Origin: Paenalcaligenes sp050487225
Lineage (GTDB): Bacteria > Pseudomonadota > Gammaproteobacteria > Burkholderiales > Burkholderiaceae_B
Direction: 5' to 3'
DNA length: 64,000 nt
NCBI RefSeq assembly: GCF_050487225.1
Contig: NZ_JBKQGY010000006.1
Location: 20,713-84,712 of the forward strand
Below the pieces are notes generated by a model, which worked only from the letters and a program-made list of their open reading frames with translations, did no database searches and was not told the DNA's origin. The position numbers and the translations under genes are program-made. The first letter of the stretch is position 1. Each line of letters opens with the position of its first letter. Positions 1 through 8,700 of the stretch are shown here, piece after piece.

Positions 1-40
1 AGGCATGATCATGACCTTGTGCAGAATAGCTGCTCAACAT
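1..40 (-). CDS. 5' end of a next operon gene, probably second ABC permease (partial)
   Basis: An ATG on the minus strand at 40 directly follows the TAA stop of the permease at 41-43 and opens a frame that runs off the window edge after 13 codons (MLSSYSAQGHDHA). Only its position supports a function. In Dpp/Opp-type operons the DppB-like permease is normally followed by a DppC-like permease, so that is the likely product. The residues themselves are not diagnostic. Confidence 0.45.
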   Translation of the reverse strand, partial: MLSSYSAQGHDHA

Positions 41-1018
41 TTATTCAAACCGGACACGAGGGTCCACCACGGTATAGGAAATATCCGCCAAGATCAGCCC
101 GACGATGTATAAGGACGATCCTAAAAACACCATCGCGCGCACAATGGATAAGTCTTGCGCGTTAATAGCATCGATGGTGTAGCTGCCTAAACCAGGGATA
201 CCAAAGAAGGATTCTGCAATCAGGCTACCCATGAACAACAACGGTATGGCCGATACTGTGCCCGTCAAAATAGGCAGCATGGCATTACGTAATAGGTGTT
301 TGAACAATACGGCTTGTTCGGATAAGCCTTTGGCGCGTGCGGTACGTATGTAGTCTTTGTAGGCTTCTTCTAAGAATAGACTGCGATAAAACCTAGACTC
401 TGCCCCCAATCTGGACATAATGCCCACCAGCACTGGCAGTATCAAAAACTTAATGTTTTGCATGCCATCTAACCAACCAGAGTACGGCACCCACCGCAAG
501 ACTTTGGCAAACATCCATTGCCCGGCAATGATGTAGAACAGCCCTGAAATAGACAGCAACACCACACACACTACGACCCCCGTGAAGTCCACCGCCGTTG
601 CCCTGAAAAACACCAACAACAAGGCAAACATGATGGATGCCCACAACCCCAAAATAAAGGTGGGTATGGCCAAGGCTAAGCTAGGCCCCATGCGTTGTGT
701 GATCTCACGCGTAATGTCTGCACCATTGTCAGAAAAGCCAAAATCAAAACGCAGCAGTGGCACAGAGCGTTCGTAGAAAATAGTGTTGGTAAATGCTTCA
801 CTGCCGCTGGCCTCATCGTTATAAAACAACGGCTTGTCGTAGCCATGTACGGTTTTCCATTGCTCTACGGCTTCGGCGCTAACACGCTGACCACCAATCG
901 CAAGACGCGCCATATCATCAGGCGTATTCACCGCAAAAAACAGCACAAAGGTCAGTAGATTTACCCCAAACAGAATCAACACACCGTACAGTAATCGGCG
1001 CAATACATAACGGATCAT
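41..1018 (-). CDS. Oligopeptide/dipeptide-type ABC transporter permease (DppB/OppB-like)
   Basis: Inner-membrane permease of a peptide/opine/nickel-type importer, 325 residues, the usual length for DppB/OppB. It starts with a positive tip and first helix (MIRYVLRRLLYGVLILFGVN), has a periplasmic loop around residues 35-105, then several hydrophobic helices. The cytoplasmic EAA-type loop that contacts the ATPase is near residues 215-250 (EEAYKDYIRTARAKGLSE), and the segment SFFGIPGLGSYTIDA is typical of the family. Its ATG overlaps the stop of the upstream binding-protein gene in an ATGA, indicating translational coupling. The substrate cannot be read from the sequence. No ATPase gene is inside the window; it may lie beyond position 1. 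Confidence 0.9.
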   Translation of the reverse strand: MIRYVLRRLLYGVLILFGVNLLTFVLFFAVNTPDDMARLAIGGQRVSAEAVEQWKTVHGYDKPLFYNDEASGSEAFTNTIFYERSVPLLRFDFGFSDNGADITREITQRMGPSLALAIPTFILGLWASIMFALLLVFFRATAVDFTGVVVCVVLLSISGLFYIIAGQWMFAKVLRWVPYSGWLDGMQNIKFLILPVLVGIMSRLGAESRFYRSLFLEEAYKDYIRTARAKGLSEQAVLFKHLLRNAMLPILTGTVSAIPLLFMGSLIAESFFGIPGLGSYTIDAINAQDLSIVRAMVFLGSSLYIVGLILADISYTVVDPRVRFE

Positions 1019-3219
1019 GGTTGCCCCTCCTTAGGTGATACGGTAACGGCACGCACAGTCTGTTGTTCTCGTTTTTTCACCTGACGCCACAAGTACACCG
1101 CTACGCCCCCGCCCAGCAACAAAGCCAGCCATAGTGGCCACCAATACGGTTGATTCCAACGCTGCTGGAACACCACCCTACGCTCAGGATCTATACGTAA
1201 ATATTGCAGCGTATTACGCACCATTTGCGAGGGCTTCAAATTGTGTACCCACGAATGGGCCGCCCCACCCGACTTGGGGAAATACCCAAACATCCACACA
1301 GCATCGTCTTGCAAAATGGACACCATCTTGCGTATTACCGCTTCTTTTTCTGGGCCATCATCCAAATAACGCATAGCCCTGAATAGCTTGTCGTACTCAG
1401 GGTTTTCGTAATTAGCGGCATTTTCTCCGCCATGCGCTACCTTCGCTTGTGGGCCATACAACTGGAACAGGAAATTCTCGGCATCCGGGTAATCGGCTAC
1501 CCAGCCCCACAAAAACAGCTGCGCTGAACCCTTGCTCATTTTTTCTTGGAAGCGATTGTAGTCACTGGCGCGTATCTCAAACTGCACACCAATAGCCTGT
1601 AGTTGCCTACGCATCCAGTCCAACGACGCGCTAGCCCCCATCCCCGTCATGGAGTCGTAGTACAAAATCAGCGGCGCGCCCGTCTCGCTATTGCGCCCAT
1701 CGGGATACCCTGCTTTGGCAAGCAACTGACGCGCTTCGTCCAACGAGCGGCGACGTACGTGTCCGGCGTCTTCGGTGTATACCGTAGGGTTCATGCCCGC
1801 AGGCAGTGGTTCATAACCCACCACACCTGGTGGTAATGGGCTATGCGCGACCTCGGCTTGATCGTTTTGGAAAATGCTGACGAACTCTTCCCAATCAAAG
1901 GCAATGCTAATCGCTTGACGCAAATACCGGTTACGCTCGGCCTGCTCTGGCGTGTCGCCCTTACCGACAATCGGGTCTAACCAGTTAAAGCCCATGTAAA
2001 ACAAACTGGCCTCGGTCGCACTGCTTAACTGCAACGCACGCTCTTGGTACAGCAGCGCCTTTTCGGGCGAGTCTTCTGCGGCGACCAGCATCGCCACCCC
2101 ATACTCACCACGCTCTAGCTGTGGAATATCGTAGTAGCCCTGCAAGAACTTACCCATCAGCGGTACGCTTTCTTTTTCTATGCTGAATATGGCTTTATCA
2201 ATAAAGGGCATAGGCTTACCGCAATCGTCTAATAAGCCAGCCGCTTTGTCTTCCGCACTGCCTTCACAGGGGTATGGCTCGCCACGGAAATTCGGGTTGC
2301 GTGTGAGTTCATGCCTACGATTAGGAATGTATTCCGTCAGCATATACGGCCCTGTACCTACCGGCCACCTACTGAATGACAACCCGTGCTGCGCCATGCC
2401 GGGCTGATGATAAAAACGATCAGCCTCCCACGGCACAGGGGCCACAAAAGTCATGGCCAACCAATATTTAAACTGTGGGTACTTACCCAGTACGCGTATG
2501 CGTAATGTGTGTTCATCCAGTGCTTGCACACCCGATAACTCATATTCGCGTAAATCTAACCACTGCTCTGCAGGCAGCGCTTGGTTGACTGCTTTCAGTT
2601 GCTCACCATAGTCACGCATGCCTTCCACATGCGCGGCCATCGTCGAAAAAATAGGCGACACCACACGAGGGCTGGCTAATCGCTTAAAGGCATACACCAC
2701 ATCGTCGGCCACCAACGGGCGCGTACCACTCTGAGGAAAATCAGGAATGGCGTACTTGCCTTCTAGCTGCTCTGGTGTAATAGGCCAATAGCTATACCCA
2801 CCAGACTCTGAGCGTGCAAAAGCAGGGTGTGGCTGGTACAAAATGTCAGGGCGCAACCTAATGTCGTACACACTCATGGCTACCTGCTCACCATCGGCAT
2901 CAGCCGGCAAGCGTTCGCCTTGCGCATCCAGATAATAAGGCTCCACCACCTCTACGGCAGCTCTGGGCATGAGCTTATAGGGGCGCTCAAGATAGTGATA
3001 GCCATACAACGGCTCAAACACCGAATAGGTGATGGGGGTTTCGTCACCAGAATAGCTGGTGGCGGAATCCAAGGTGCGCGGTGAACGCTGGGTAAACGCG
3101 GTATAGAACACGTTCTCAGCCACCTGCTCTGACGGATAGGGGTTATTCACCACCTCATCGCCGCAGCCTACTAGCCCCCCTACCAGTCCTACAACGACCA
3201 CCAGCCAGAGTTTACGCAT
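1015..3219 (-). CDS. ABC transporter substrate-binding lipoprotein (family 5) with C-terminal membrane segment
   Basis: Periplasmic solute-binding protein of the peptide/nickel class (SBP family 5). Residues 1-19 form a lipoprotein signal ending in the lipobox LVGC, so the mature protein should be lipid-anchored. Family-like stretches include RRHELTRNPNFRGEPYP and, further on, LFLWGWVADYPDAENFLFQL. At 734 residues it is clearly longer than the usual 500-550. The extra length includes a C-terminal hydrophobic helix at about residues 700-718 followed by a basic tail (WRQVKKREQQ), an unusual second membrane anchor. Its start overlaps the stop of the nuclease-like gene (TAATG) and its stop overlaps the permease start, so three products look translationally coupled. 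Substrate unknown. Confidence 0.88.
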   Translation of the reverse strand: MRKLWLVVVVGLVGGLVGCGDEVVNNPYPSEQVAENVFYTAFTQRSPRTLDSATSYSGDETPITYSVFEPLYGYHYLERPYKLMPRAAVEVVEPYYLDAQGERLPADADGEQVAMSVYDIRLRPDILYQPHPAFARSESGGYSYWPITPEQLEGKYAIPDFPQSGTRPLVADDVVYAFKRLASPRVVSPIFSTMAAHVEGMRDYGEQLKAVNQALPAEQWLDLREYELSGVQALDEHTLRIRVLGKYPQFKYWLAMTFVAPVPWEADRFYHQPGMAQHGLSFSRWPVGTGPYMLTEYIPNRRHELTRNPNFRGEPYPCEGSAEDKAAGLLDDCGKPMPFIDKAIFSIEKESVPLMGKFLQGYYDIPQLERGEYGVAMLVAAEDSPEKALLYQERALQLSSATEASLFYMGFNWLDPIVGKGDTPEQAERNRYLRQAISIAFDWEEFVSIFQNDQAEVAHSPLPPGVVGYEPLPAGMNPTVYTEDAGHVRRRSLDEARQLLAKAGYPDGRNSETGAPLILYYDSMTGMGASASLDWMRRQLQAIGVQFEIRASDYNRFQEKMSKGSAQLFLWGWVADYPDAENFLFQLYGPQAKVAHGGENAANYENPEYDKLFRAMRYLDDGPEKEAVIRKMVSILQDDAVWMFGYFPKSGGAAHSWVHNLKPSQMVRNTLQYLRIDPERRVVFQQRWNQPYWWPLWLALLLGGGVAVYLWRQVKKREQQTVRAVTVSPKEGQP

Positions 3220-3821
3220 TAGTCACACTTCCTCTGTTGCCAGCATTGATAACGCCACACCCACGGTTCTACAGGTGAGGCATCCTGCCATATACCTTGT
3301 TTGTTTTTCTGCGCCTGCTGCTGCAGGTCTAGCATGTGTTTGTCTCGTAAGAAACGGCCACGCTTTTCTTGATTCGCCCAGGCATAACCAGCCGCGACCA
3401 ACTGACGATTTAAGCTGGTCTCTTGGCCAGGTAGACTCACATCACAAATCTTTCTACCGTAATTATCGTCTTCATAACAATTGAGCTGCACGTTTTTGCC
3501 CCCTACCCGCTGATAGAGAAAATCTCTGGATGCTTGCGCATAAGGTTGGCCTGGCTGCTCGGTGCTTTTATGCGTTTCGGGGGCATCAATACTGGCAAGC
3601 CGAATACGGTACTGTTGCTTGCCTACTTGTACCGTTAACGTATCGCCATCCGCCACGCGTACCACCCGCCCTTCTAGGACGCCTGATTCACCCACAGTGA
3701 TGGCACTAGGCTCTACCGAGCTTGGCAACCACTGCTCCCACAACCATGACAGCATGATCAGTGCCACAATCACTGCTGCACTCAACCCCGTCTTTTTTGC
3801 TTTAATTCGTCGCTGTTTCAT
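3219..3821 (-). CDS. Thermonuclease (SNase)-fold protein, membrane-anchored
   Basis: Staphylococcal-nuclease-like domain protein, about 200 residues. A basic N-terminus and one hydrophobic segment (about residues 13-28) act as signal anchor or signal peptide. The SNase fold begins with VVRVADGDTLTVQVGKQ, followed by RIRLASIDAPE, which carries the Arg and Glu of the nuclease active site. The second catalytic Arg is probably in NYGRKICDVSL, so activity seems possible. I chose the ATG at 3821; an ATG at 3830 and a GTG at 3833 are alternatives because the AAGG at 3836-3839 is awkwardly placed for each. Its stop overlaps the ATG of the solute-binding protein (TAATG), an odd partnership for a nuclease. 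Confidence 0.82.
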   Translation of the reverse strand: MKQRRIKAKKTGLSAAVIVALIMLSWLWEQWLPSSVEPSAITVGESGVLEGRVVRVADGDTLTVQVGKQQYRIRLASIDAPETHKSTEQPGQPYAQASRDFLYQRVGGKNVQLNCYEDDNYGRKICDVSLPGQETSLNRQLVAAGYAWANQEKRGRFLRDKHMLDLQQQAQKNKQGIWQDASPVEPWVWRYQCWQQRKCD

Positions 3822-3980
3822 CTGACCCATCACCTTGATTTCAGTTCCGGTAGTGCTTGATGATTATAAGTTCAACCACCCTTAAGTCCAGCGCCCTAGC
3901 CTGCTTTTTTCACCTGACAGAAAAGCCCTAATACCTGTTAAAGTAAAGCCTCATGTCGGCTTTCAATCACTGAATTACCT

Positions 3981-4358
3981 ATGCAATCTAGAACTCTCTG
4001 CGGCGCAGGCGCCTTACTATTAACTATTGGCGTTGCCGCTGGCGCATTTGGCGCACACGCCCTTAAAGCCGTTCACGTTGACCTGCTTGCCGTTTGGCAC
4101 ACCGCCGTACTCTACCAATTGATTCACGGTCTAGGCTTGATTGCTTTGGCCGCTGCCCAACCGTTATTGCAACCTCGTACCGCCGCCCTTGCCGGCCCCA
4201 TTTTGCTGGCAGGCTCGGTACTGTTTAGCTTCAGTTTATATGCGTTGGTCATGTTCCAAATCCCATTTTTGGCCTATTTGACGCCATTAGGTGGCCTTCT
4301 GATGGTGGCAGGCTGGGCACTGGTAGTAGTCGCTGCGTGGACACGCCCTCGTTCCTAA
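3981..4358 (+). CDS. DUF423 family small membrane protein (YgdD-like)
   Basis: Inner-membrane protein of 125 residues with four hydrophobic helices, matching the size and pattern of the DUF423 family (E. coli YgdD). Diagnostic features are the N-terminal GAGALLLTIGVAAGAFGAHAL, with the conserved GAFGAHAL signature, and the later TPLGGLLMVAGWALV. The molecular function of the family is not established. The stop lies 21 bases before the deaminase start, so the two probably share a transcript. Confidence 0.9.
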   Translation: MQSRTLCGAGALLLTIGVAAGAFGAHALKAVHVDLLAVWHTAVLYQLIHGLGLIALAAAQPLLQPRTAALAGPILLAGSVLFSFSLYALVMFQIPFLAYLTPLGGLLMVAGWALVVVAAWTRPRS

Positions 4359-4379
4359 TCTGTTTATCCGGAGATTCTT

Positions 4380-5417
4380 ATGTTTCAACCAGCCACGGCC
4401 CTGCAAACCTTTTTGTGTGGTTTGCCTAAAGCAGAGCTACACCTACACATTGAAGGTACTCTGGAGCCCGAACTGATTTTTGAACTGGCTGAACGTAACC
4501 ATATCCCGCTGAACTACCCTTCTGTAGAAGCCCTGCGCGCCGCATATCAATTTCAAAATTTGCAGTCTTTTCTGGATTTGTATTATGCCGGCGCCAGTGT
4601 GCTGATACACGAAGCGGATTTCTATGCCATGACCATGGCGTACTTTGCTCGTATCCATGCCGATGGTGTGACGCACACAGAGATCATGTTTGATCCCCAA
4701 ACGCACACGGCACGCGGCATTGCGATGGAAACCGTATTCGCGGGTATTGCTACGGCCTGTAGGGATGCGCAAGCAAAGTACGGCATTAGCAGCTATTTGA
4801 TACTGAGCTTTTTACGCCACCTTAGCGAAGAAGAGGCCTTCACTACGCTAGAGCAAGCACTGCCGCTACGTGAACACTACAGCGACCTGTGGATAGCCAT
4901 AGGGCTAGACTCTGCTGAACAAGGTAACCCACCAGAAAAATTTGCCAAGGTGTACCAGCGCTGTAAAGAACTAGGCTTCAGGCTGGTCGCCCACGCTGGC
5001 GAAGAAGGCCCCGCCGAGTACATTACGACGGCCCTTGATCTACTCAACGTAGAACGTGTGGATCATGGGGTACGCAGCGAAGACGACCCTCAACTGGTAC
5101 AGCGTTTAATCAAAGAGCAAGTGGCCCTAACGGTCTGTCCGCTGTCCAATTTAAAGTTGCAGGTGTTCGATGCCATGCATCAACACAACTTAGCAACGTT
5201 GCTGCGCCAAGGCGTAAAAATCACCCTCAACTCGGATGACCCTTCCTACTTTGGCGGTTACCTACTGGATAACTACCTAGCCTGTGCACACGCGCTAGAC
5301 CTACACAGAGACGAATTGGTCACTCTAGCGATGAATAGTTTTACTGCCTCATTCCTGCCCGAAGCGCAAAAACGTGAATGGGTGGACCGCATCCAACGTT
5401 ATGCGGCAGAACACTAG
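4380..5417 (+). CDS. add: Adenosine/adenine deaminase family protein
   Basis: Cytoplasmic zinc-dependent aminohydrolase that deaminates adenosine to inosine or adenine to hypoxanthine in purine salvage. The 345 residues carry all metal and catalytic motifs: HLH at 21-23, HAGEE at 205-209 (zinc His and catalytic Glu), VDHG at 227-230 (catalytic His 229) and NSDDP at 284-288 (zinc and catalytic Asp). The text GLDSAEQGNPP before the HAGEE motif resembles the bacterial/yeast Aah1-type adenine deaminases more than classical adenosine deaminase, so adenine may be the true substrate; that is an inference. It is followed after 2 bases by the DNA glycosylase gene, suggesting a common transcript. Confidence 0.9.
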   Translation: MFQPATALQTFLCGLPKAELHLHIEGTLEPELIFELAERNHIPLNYPSVEALRAAYQFQNLQSFLDLYYAGASVLIHEADFYAMTMAYFARIHADGVTHTEIMFDPQTHTARGIAMETVFAGIATACRDAQAKYGISSYLILSFLRHLSEEEAFTTLEQALPLREHYSDLWIAIGLDSAEQGNPPEKFAKVYQRCKELGFRLVAHAGEEGPAEYITTALDLLNVERVDHGVRSEDDPQLVQRLIKEQVALTVCPLSNLKLQVFDAMHQHNLATLLRQGVKITLNSDDPSYFGGYLLDNYLACAHALDLHRDELVTLAMNSFTASFLPEAQKREWVDRIQRYAAEH

Positions 5418-5419
5418 GC

Positions 5420-6007
5420 ATGCCTATTTTGAACACGGCTTTACCGCGTGATTTTTACCTGCAAGACACCATAGAAGTGGCCCAACAATTGCTGGGCCAC
5501 TACCTAGTCTACGAACATGCCGGACAAACACGCTACGGACGCATTGTAGAAACGGAAGCGTATTTAGGTGCTCACGATTTAGCCGCACACAGTTGCCGTG
5601 GCGTGACACCCAGAACACAAATCATGTTTGGCCCTGGCGGCTTTGCCTATGTGTACCTGATTTATGGCATGCACCATTGCTTCAACATTGTCACCGGCCC
5701 TGAAGGCCAAGGCAGTGCCGTGCTGATACGCGCCTTAGAACCTTTGGGCGATTTAGGAACCAACACCGCAGGCCCTGGCCGTCTCTGTAAAGCCATGGGT
5801 ATTACGCGCGAACAAAATGGCTATGACCTCTGTGACTCGGCCTTATATGTCTGCCATCCCGAATCAGCCCTGATACATGACAACGAAACCATGGTTACTG
5901 CACCGCGCATTGGTGTGGACTATGCTGGTGAATGGGCAACCAAGCCTCTACGCTTTCTGCTGCAAGGCAATGCCTATATTTCTCGTCCCGCTCCTAAAAC
6001 AGCCTGA
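5420..6007 (+). CDS. DNA-3-methyladenine glycosylase (Mpg/AAG type)
   Basis: Monofunctional base-excision repair glycosylase of the AAG (MPG) fold that removes alkylated purines such as 3-methyladenine from DNA. Family hallmarks are LPRDFYLQDTIEVAQQLLG, the catalytic-Glu segment GRIVETEAYLG, FGPGGFAYVYLIYGMHHC and the late GPGRLCKAMGI. With the ATG at 5420, two bases after the deaminase stop, the product is 195 residues, typical for bacterial members; the in-frame ATG at 5378 would overlap the deaminase gene heavily and is not used here. Co-directional with the deaminase and thioesterase genes. Confidence 0.92.
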   Translation: MPILNTALPRDFYLQDTIEVAQQLLGHYLVYEHAGQTRYGRIVETEAYLGAHDLAAHSCRGVTPRTQIMFGPGGFAYVYLIYGMHHCFNIVTGPEGQGSAVLIRALEPLGDLGTNTAGPGRLCKAMGITREQNGYDLCDSALYVCHPESALIHDNETMVTAPRIGVDYAGEWATKPLRFLLQGNAYISRPAPKTA

Positions 6008-6022
6008 CTTGCCCTGAATACT

Positions 6023-6436
6023 ATGACTGCTACTACTCCAATAGATCCGTTGCTGCAAATTGCTTTAGCACCATGGGTGCAAGTAGAACGCTTGCAACAA
6101 GTGGAACGATCCGCCCAACACATCACGCTGGATCTGTGCTTAGCCCCGTTATTACTGCAACACCCCGAACACTACGCGCACAGCTTGCACGCATTGGCAG
6201 GCAGCGCCATGAGTTGTTTGGTTGAAGGTGCATTGCAACCTGGTTTCACACAGCGCAATGTGGCCTTACATGCCAGCTTGATTCACCCCGAACCCAGCCA
6301 AATCGTCCAGGTACAAGCCAAGCTATGCCGACAAGGCCGCAGCGTCTCGTTTACTGAAGCCAGTTTGTACAATGACGAAAATATTGTGATCGCACATTAC
6401 CAAGGCACCTATGCTCTATTGAGCTCAGTACAATAA
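6023..6436 (+). CDS. Hotdog-fold thioesterase (PaaI-like)
   Basis: Small cytoplasmic protein of 137 residues that fits the PaaI/YdiI hotdog thioesterase pattern: a central helix (LHALAGSAMSCLVEGAL), then beta strands VALHASLIHPEPSQIVQVQA and a GRSVSFTEASLYNDENIVIAHYQ-like ending (shortened here) that matches the family's gRs...a.v.d..g..va layout. Such enzymes hydrolyse acyl-CoA thioesters; substrate is not predictable. It begins 15 bases after the glycosylase stop. The catalytic Asp/Glu expected in the central helix is probably the Glu of SCLVEGAL. Confidence 0.72.
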   Translation: MTATTPIDPLLQIALAPWVQVERLQQVERSAQHITLDLCLAPLLLQHPEHYAHSLHALAGSAMSCLVEGALQPGFTQRNVALHASLIHPEPSQIVQVQAKLCRQGRSVSFTEASLYNDENIVIAHYQGTYALLSSVQ

Positions 6437-6496
6437 AGACGTGTTGTAGCCGCTTTACGCAGTATCACCTCCAACCTTTTTTTGATGGAAAATACT

Positions 6497-7096
6497 ATGG
6501 CTAAAGTTCTTGTACTCTACTACTCCTCTTACGGCCACATTGAAGCTATGGCGAATGCCGTCGCCGAAGGTGCCCGCGAAGCCGGTGCTCATGTAGACAT
6601 CAAACGCGTTCCCGAATTGGTCCCCGAGGCAGTCACTAAATCTGCCCATTACAAACTGGATCAAAAAGCCCCTATTGCCACCATTGCCGAGCTGGCCGAT
6701 TACGATGCCATCATCGTCGGTACAGGTACCCGCTTTGGGCGCATGTCCTCACAAATGGCTAGCTTCCTCGACCAAGCGGGCGGCCTGTGGGCACGTGGCG
6801 CGTTAAATGGCAAAGTAGGTGGTGCATTTACGTCTACTGGTACACAGCACGGTGGCCAAGAACAAACACTGTTCAGCATCATCACTAACCTGATGCACTT
6901 TGGCATGGTCATCGTAGGGTTGCCCTATAGCTTCCAAGGCCAATCCATCATTAATGAAGTCACCGGTGGCAGCCCTTATGGTGCAACGACCATCGCTGGT
7001 AGTGATGGTTCGCGCCAGCCCTCTAAAAATGAATTGGATGGTGCTAAATACCAAGGCCGCCACATCGCCGAAACCACCATCAAGCTATTTGGCTAG
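6497..7096 (+). CDS. wrbA: NAD(P)H:quinone oxidoreductase WrbA
   Basis: FMN-dependent two-electron quinone reductase, a tetrameric flavodoxin-like protein that limits redox cycling of quinones. The FMN phosphate loop is YYSSYGHIEAMANAVAEGA, followed by PIATIAELADYDAIIVGTGT and the WrbA-specific GRMSSQMASFLDQAGGLW and TSTGTQHGGQE motifs. I place the start at 6497 because GGAAAA lies just upstream at good spacing and the protein then begins MAKVLVLYYSS, as in the family, giving 199 residues against 198 in E. coli. It ends in a strong terminator, so it is the last gene of the rightward group. Confidence 0.95.
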   Translation: MAKVLVLYYSSYGHIEAMANAVAEGAREAGAHVDIKRVPELVPEAVTKSAHYKLDQKAPIATIAELADYDAIIVGTGTRFGRMSSQMASFLDQAGGLWARGALNGKVGGAFTSTGTQHGGQEQTLFSIITNLMHFGMVIVGLPYSFQGQSIINEVTGGSPYGATTIAGSDGSRQPSKNELDGAKYQGRHIAETTIKLFG

Positions 7097-7100
7097 TCAT

Positions 7101-7135
7101 AAAAAAAGCCCTTGCTCTTACAGCAAGGGCTTTTT
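7101..7135. terminator. Bidirectional Rho-independent terminator between wrbA and lactate dehydrogenase
   Basis: A 9-bp perfect stem (GCCCTTGCT at 7108-7116 with AGCAAGGGC at 7122-7130) has an A-run before it and TTTTT after it. It can stop both convergent transcripts, from wrbA on the plus strand and from the dehydrogenase gene on the minus strand. Confidence 0.9.
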
Positions 7136-7151
7136 CTTAAGCATCAGGCGA

Positions 7152-8315
7152 TTAACGATCAAAACGCGCAGGGTCTAACAAGATACGTCGGTCTACATCC
7201 TGTATATCGCGTACACCGCACAACCCCATCGACACGCTCAGCTCGTTTGCCAGAATTTCCAGCGCACGAGTGACGCCAGCTTGCCCTGCCGCACCCAAGG
7301 CATACAAGAATGCTCTACCAATCATGGTGGCATCGGCACCCAGCGCTACAGAACGCAAAACGTCTTGGCCTGAACGCACACCGCTGTCTAACCAAATTTC
7401 AGTTTGGTTGCCTACAGCATCGGCAATAGCAGGCAAGCAGGCAATGGTAGAGGGCGCGCCATCTAACTGTCTGCCACCGTGGTTAGACACCACAATCGCA
7501 TCTGCACCTGCATCTACCGCATGGCGGGCGTCTTCGGCTTCCATAATGCCTTTGAGCACTAACTTACCGCCCCAACATTTCTTGATCCACTCTACGTCAT
7601 CCCAACACAAAGTAGGGTCAAACTGCTGTTGCGTCCAAGAGGCCAACGTACCCAAATCATCCACACCTGTTGCGTGACCAATAATATTGCCGAAAGTACG
7701 GCGTTTGGTTTTTAGCATGCCTTGGCACCAGCGCAGACGCGTTGCCAAGTTCAGCATATTCATCAACGTAGGACGCGGCGGTACAGACAACCCATTACGT
7801 ATGTCTTTATGACGCTGCCCCAAGACTTGAAGATCCAGCGTCAACACCAAAGCAGAACAATTTGCGGCTTTGGCTCTGTTAATCAGTGCTTCGATAAACT
7901 GCCTATCGCGCATCACATATAACTGAAACCAAAAGGGAGCTTGTGTGTGCTCGGCCACGTCTTCCAACGAGCAAATACTCATGGTGGACAAGGTGAACGG
8001 CACACCAAAATCACGCGCCGCACGTGCAGCCAAGATTTCACCATCAGCATGCTGCATGCCTGTCAGGCCGGTAGGAGCCAGCGCCACAGGCATACTCACA
8101 GGCTGCCCCAACATCGTGGTCGCCAAATTACGACCTTCAATATTCACGGCTACGCGCTGCTTGAACTTCAGCTGTTGAAAATCTGACTCATTTTCTCTGT
8201 AGGTGGATTCTGTCCAGGAACCCGAATCTACATAGTCATAGAACATTTTAGGCACGCGACGGCGCGCCAACTGCTGAAAATCAGAAATACACGTAATCTT
8301 GGACAGATCTTCCAC
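7152..8315 (-). CDS. lldD: FMN-dependent L-lactate dehydrogenase / alpha-hydroxy-acid oxidizing protein
   Basis: Member of the FMN alpha-hydroxy-acid dehydrogenase family, which oxidises L-lactate to pyruvate and passes electrons to the quinone pool at the inner membrane. It opens with LSKITCISDFQQLARRRVPK and YVDSGSWTE, then MPVALAPTGLTG; the catalytic His and substrate Arg lie in VVSNHGGRQLDGAPS and the FMN phosphate site in LDSGVRSGQDVLRSVALGA. 387 residues is the normal length. The start is a GTG at 8315 preceded by GGAGAG at good spacing. lldD is the best fit; a mandelate or glycolate-type relative cannot be excluded. Transcribed convergently with wrbA. Confidence 0.9.
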   Translation of the reverse strand: MEDLSKITCISDFQQLARRRVPKMFYDYVDSGSWTESTYRENESDFQQLKFKQRVAVNIEGRNLATTMLGQPVSMPVALAPTGLTGMQHADGEILAARAARDFGVPFTLSTMSICSLEDVAEHTQAPFWFQLYVMRDRQFIEALINRAKAANCSALVLTLDLQVLGQRHKDIRNGLSVPPRPTLMNMLNLATRLRWCQGMLKTKRRTFGNIIGHATGVDDLGTLASWTQQQFDPTLCWDDVEWIKKCWGGKLVLKGIMEAEDARHAVDAGADAIVVSNHGGRQLDGAPSTIACLPAIADAVGNQTEIWLDSGVRSGQDVLRSVALGADATMIGRAFLYALGAAGQAGVTRALEILANELSVSMGLCGVRDIQDVDRRILLDPARFDR

Positions 8316-8541
8316 TTCGGCTCTCCAAAGGGCTCATAAATAAAGCAATACTACACACCTGCCAGCACGCAGATGTGCGAAAACATCAAGCGTAACGCTT
8401 GTACACACTACTAGGCCAGTGCAATCACCAGAATTTTGCTGTGCGGCCCTGAAAATACCGCCTTAGCAGCGACAGATCTGTGCTCCTCTCCTGAGAGAAG
8501 CATTATTTTCACACCAAAATAGACTTTCATATCAAAAAGCG

Positions 8542-8571
8542 TTGACACATTAAGAAATACAGTGCTATAGT
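8542..8571 (+). promoter_or_regulatory. Sigma-70 promoter of tRNA-Arg copy 1
   Basis: TTGACA at 8542-8547 and TATAGT at 8566-8571 with an 18-base spacer lie just ahead of the tRNA gene at 8584. The -35 box is the full consensus. Confidence 0.75.
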
Positions 8572-8583
8572 TTCTTTCTCACA

Positions 8584-8660
8584 GCGGCTGTAGCTCAGTT
8601 GGATAGAGTACTTGGCTACGAACCAAGGGGTCGTGAGTTCGAATCTTGCCAGCCGCGCCA
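8584..8660 (+). tRNA. tRNA-Arg (anticodon ACG), copy 1
   Basis: A 77-nt cloverleaf with encoded CCA. Acceptor GCGGCTG (8584-8590) pairs with CAGCCGC (8650-8656), discriminator G, then CCA. The anticodon arm CTTGG-CTACGAA-CCAAG places ACG in the wobble-to-third positions, decoding CGU/CGC/CGA after adenosine deamination. The T-arm contains GTTCGAATC. Identical to copy 2. Confidence 0.97.
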
Positions 8661-8670
8661 TATTTAGTAA

Positions 8671-8700
8671 AAAAGCCATTTCTTCGGAAATGGCTTTTTT
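8671..8700 (+). terminator. Terminator of tRNA-Arg copy 1
   Basis: A hairpin with stem AAGCCATTTC / GAAATGGCTT, a stable TTCG tetraloop at 8683-8686 and a six-T run follows the tRNA. The same hairpin follows copy 2. Confidence 0.92.
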
